Positions 5,910 to 6,288 of a stretch of DNA of 6,288 bases are shown one piece after another. The position numbers were made by a program, and so were the translations under genes. The stretch lies in contig CANCAO010000363.1 in assembly GCA_947374105.1 (NCBI GenBank), forward strand, positions 1 through 6,288. The letters are read 5' to 3'. The DNA is from Comamonadaceae bacterium. Its GTDB lineage: Bacteria; Pseudomonadota; Gammaproteobacteria; Burkholderiales; Burkholderiaceae_C. How positions within the stretch are numbered: position 1 is the first letter of the stretch; every line of letters starts with the position of its first letter. The notes beneath the pieces were generated by a model. The model had not been told where the DNA came from. It saw nothing but the letters and a program-made list of their open reading frames with translations, and ran no database searches.

Positions 5910-6288
5910 ATGAATATAGATAATTTGAAAAATTATGTAATAACGCAGCAAATTCCTATGCAATGGAGTGGTATTTTGCGTGCCATGTCGTCCGAAATGT
6001 CATCGGTATCTGACGCTCCAGATTTGCGTGATTTTTTCTTTCGAATTGGTGAGCGTTTTGCGTCAGATGTAAGCATTAAATTTCAATCTATTGAGACACT
6101 TGAGGATTTAGAGGTGGGGTTGAATTCCTTTTGGTCAGAAATCAACTGGGGTTGGGTTGAGTTGACAGAAGAGGAAGGCGTCATCGATATAGTGCATCAG
6201 TGTGCACCTCTGGCAAAGGCCTTCGGAGAAGCTGAACTTTCATGGAGCGTTGGACTGTTAGAGGGGTTTTATCACACCTTGTTTAATG
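5910..6288 (+). CDS. bcsD: BcsD-like protein (cellulose synthase subunit D family), 3' truncated by window
   Basis: An open frame from ATG 5910 to the last base gives 126 residues; the stop lies beyond the window. From memory of the Komagataeibacter AcsD/BcsD sequence (about 156 residues), several stretches line up in the same order: a helical N-terminus; TLEDLEVGLNSFW (63-75) against a TVDKLQIELNALL-type segment; INWGWVEL (78-85) against IGWGTVTL; the IVH motif (94-96) in both; and LLEGFYHTLF (116-125) against VLEGLYGRWV. About 30 C-terminal residues would be missing, matching the family length. There is no signal peptide or membrane helix, so the protein should be cytosolic. In Komagataeibacter BcsD forms oligomers that organise synthase complexes and give ordered crystalline cellulose. 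Here it follows a deacetylase and a non-BcsA synthase, so the polymer it serves may not be cellulose. The gene symbol denotes family resemblance only. Confidence 0.78.
   Translation, partial: MNIDNLKNYVITQQIPMQWSGILRAMSSEMSSVSDAPDLRDFFFRIGERFASDVSIKFQSIETLEDLEVGLNSFWSEINWGWVELTEEEGVIDIVHQCAPLAKAFGEAELSWSVGLLEGFYHTLFN

Noticed and set aside
1..6288. CRISPR arrays, insertion sequences, tRNA or rRNA genes
   Set aside because: No spaced direct repeats, transposase frames, terminal inverted repeats or recognisable RNA-gene sequence were seen on either strand.

Overview
The window reads as chromosomal DNA of a Gram-negative bacterium. It encodes a beta-barrel outer-membrane export protein, an inner-membrane processive glycosyltransferase and a membrane-anchored envelope deacetylase. 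A proteobacterium is most likely and a betaproteobacterium is my best guess, because BcsD-type proteins are characteristic of Proteobacteria. That guess is inference; no taxonomic marker gene is present.

Layout, all on the + strand. Positions 1-363 hold the 3' end of an EamA/DMT-type drug/metabolite transporter that looks unrelated to what follows. Positions 364-519 are the only sizeable intergenic gap. It carries a perfect TATAAT box, a small inverted repeat and a good Shine-Dalgarno, and is the probable promoter of the operon downstream. From 520 to the window end five genes are packed tightly, with gaps of -10, 1, 8 and 36 nt: (1) a TPR plus beta-barrel outer-membrane export protein; (2) a GT2 processive synthase of the PgaC/NodC/hyaluronan-synthase type; (3) an 82-residue single-pass membrane protein; (4) an inner-membrane-anchored protein with a glutamine-amidotransferase-like fold followed by a NodB (CE4) polysaccharide deacetylase domain and a C-terminal beta domain; (5) the start of a BcsD-like protein (cellulose synthase subunit D family), cut by the window edge.

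Together these make a synthase-dependent exopolysaccharide machine. The GT2 enzyme would polymerise and extrude a beta-linked chain, the deacetylase would trim acetyl groups on the periplasmic side, and the TPR/barrel protein would carry the chain across the outer membrane. The notable point is the mixture. The synthase and deacetylase recall poly-N-acetylglucosamine (Pga/Ica) systems, whereas the BcsD-like protein belongs to cellulose systems, where it orders glucan chains into crystalline fibrils. No BcsA-type PilZ domain, canonical BcsB, canonical PgaB or two-helix PgaD is visible. I read this as a candidate hybrid locus for a fibrillar, probably partly deacetylated amino-sugar polymer, not described as such to my knowledge. 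The polymer identity is inference.
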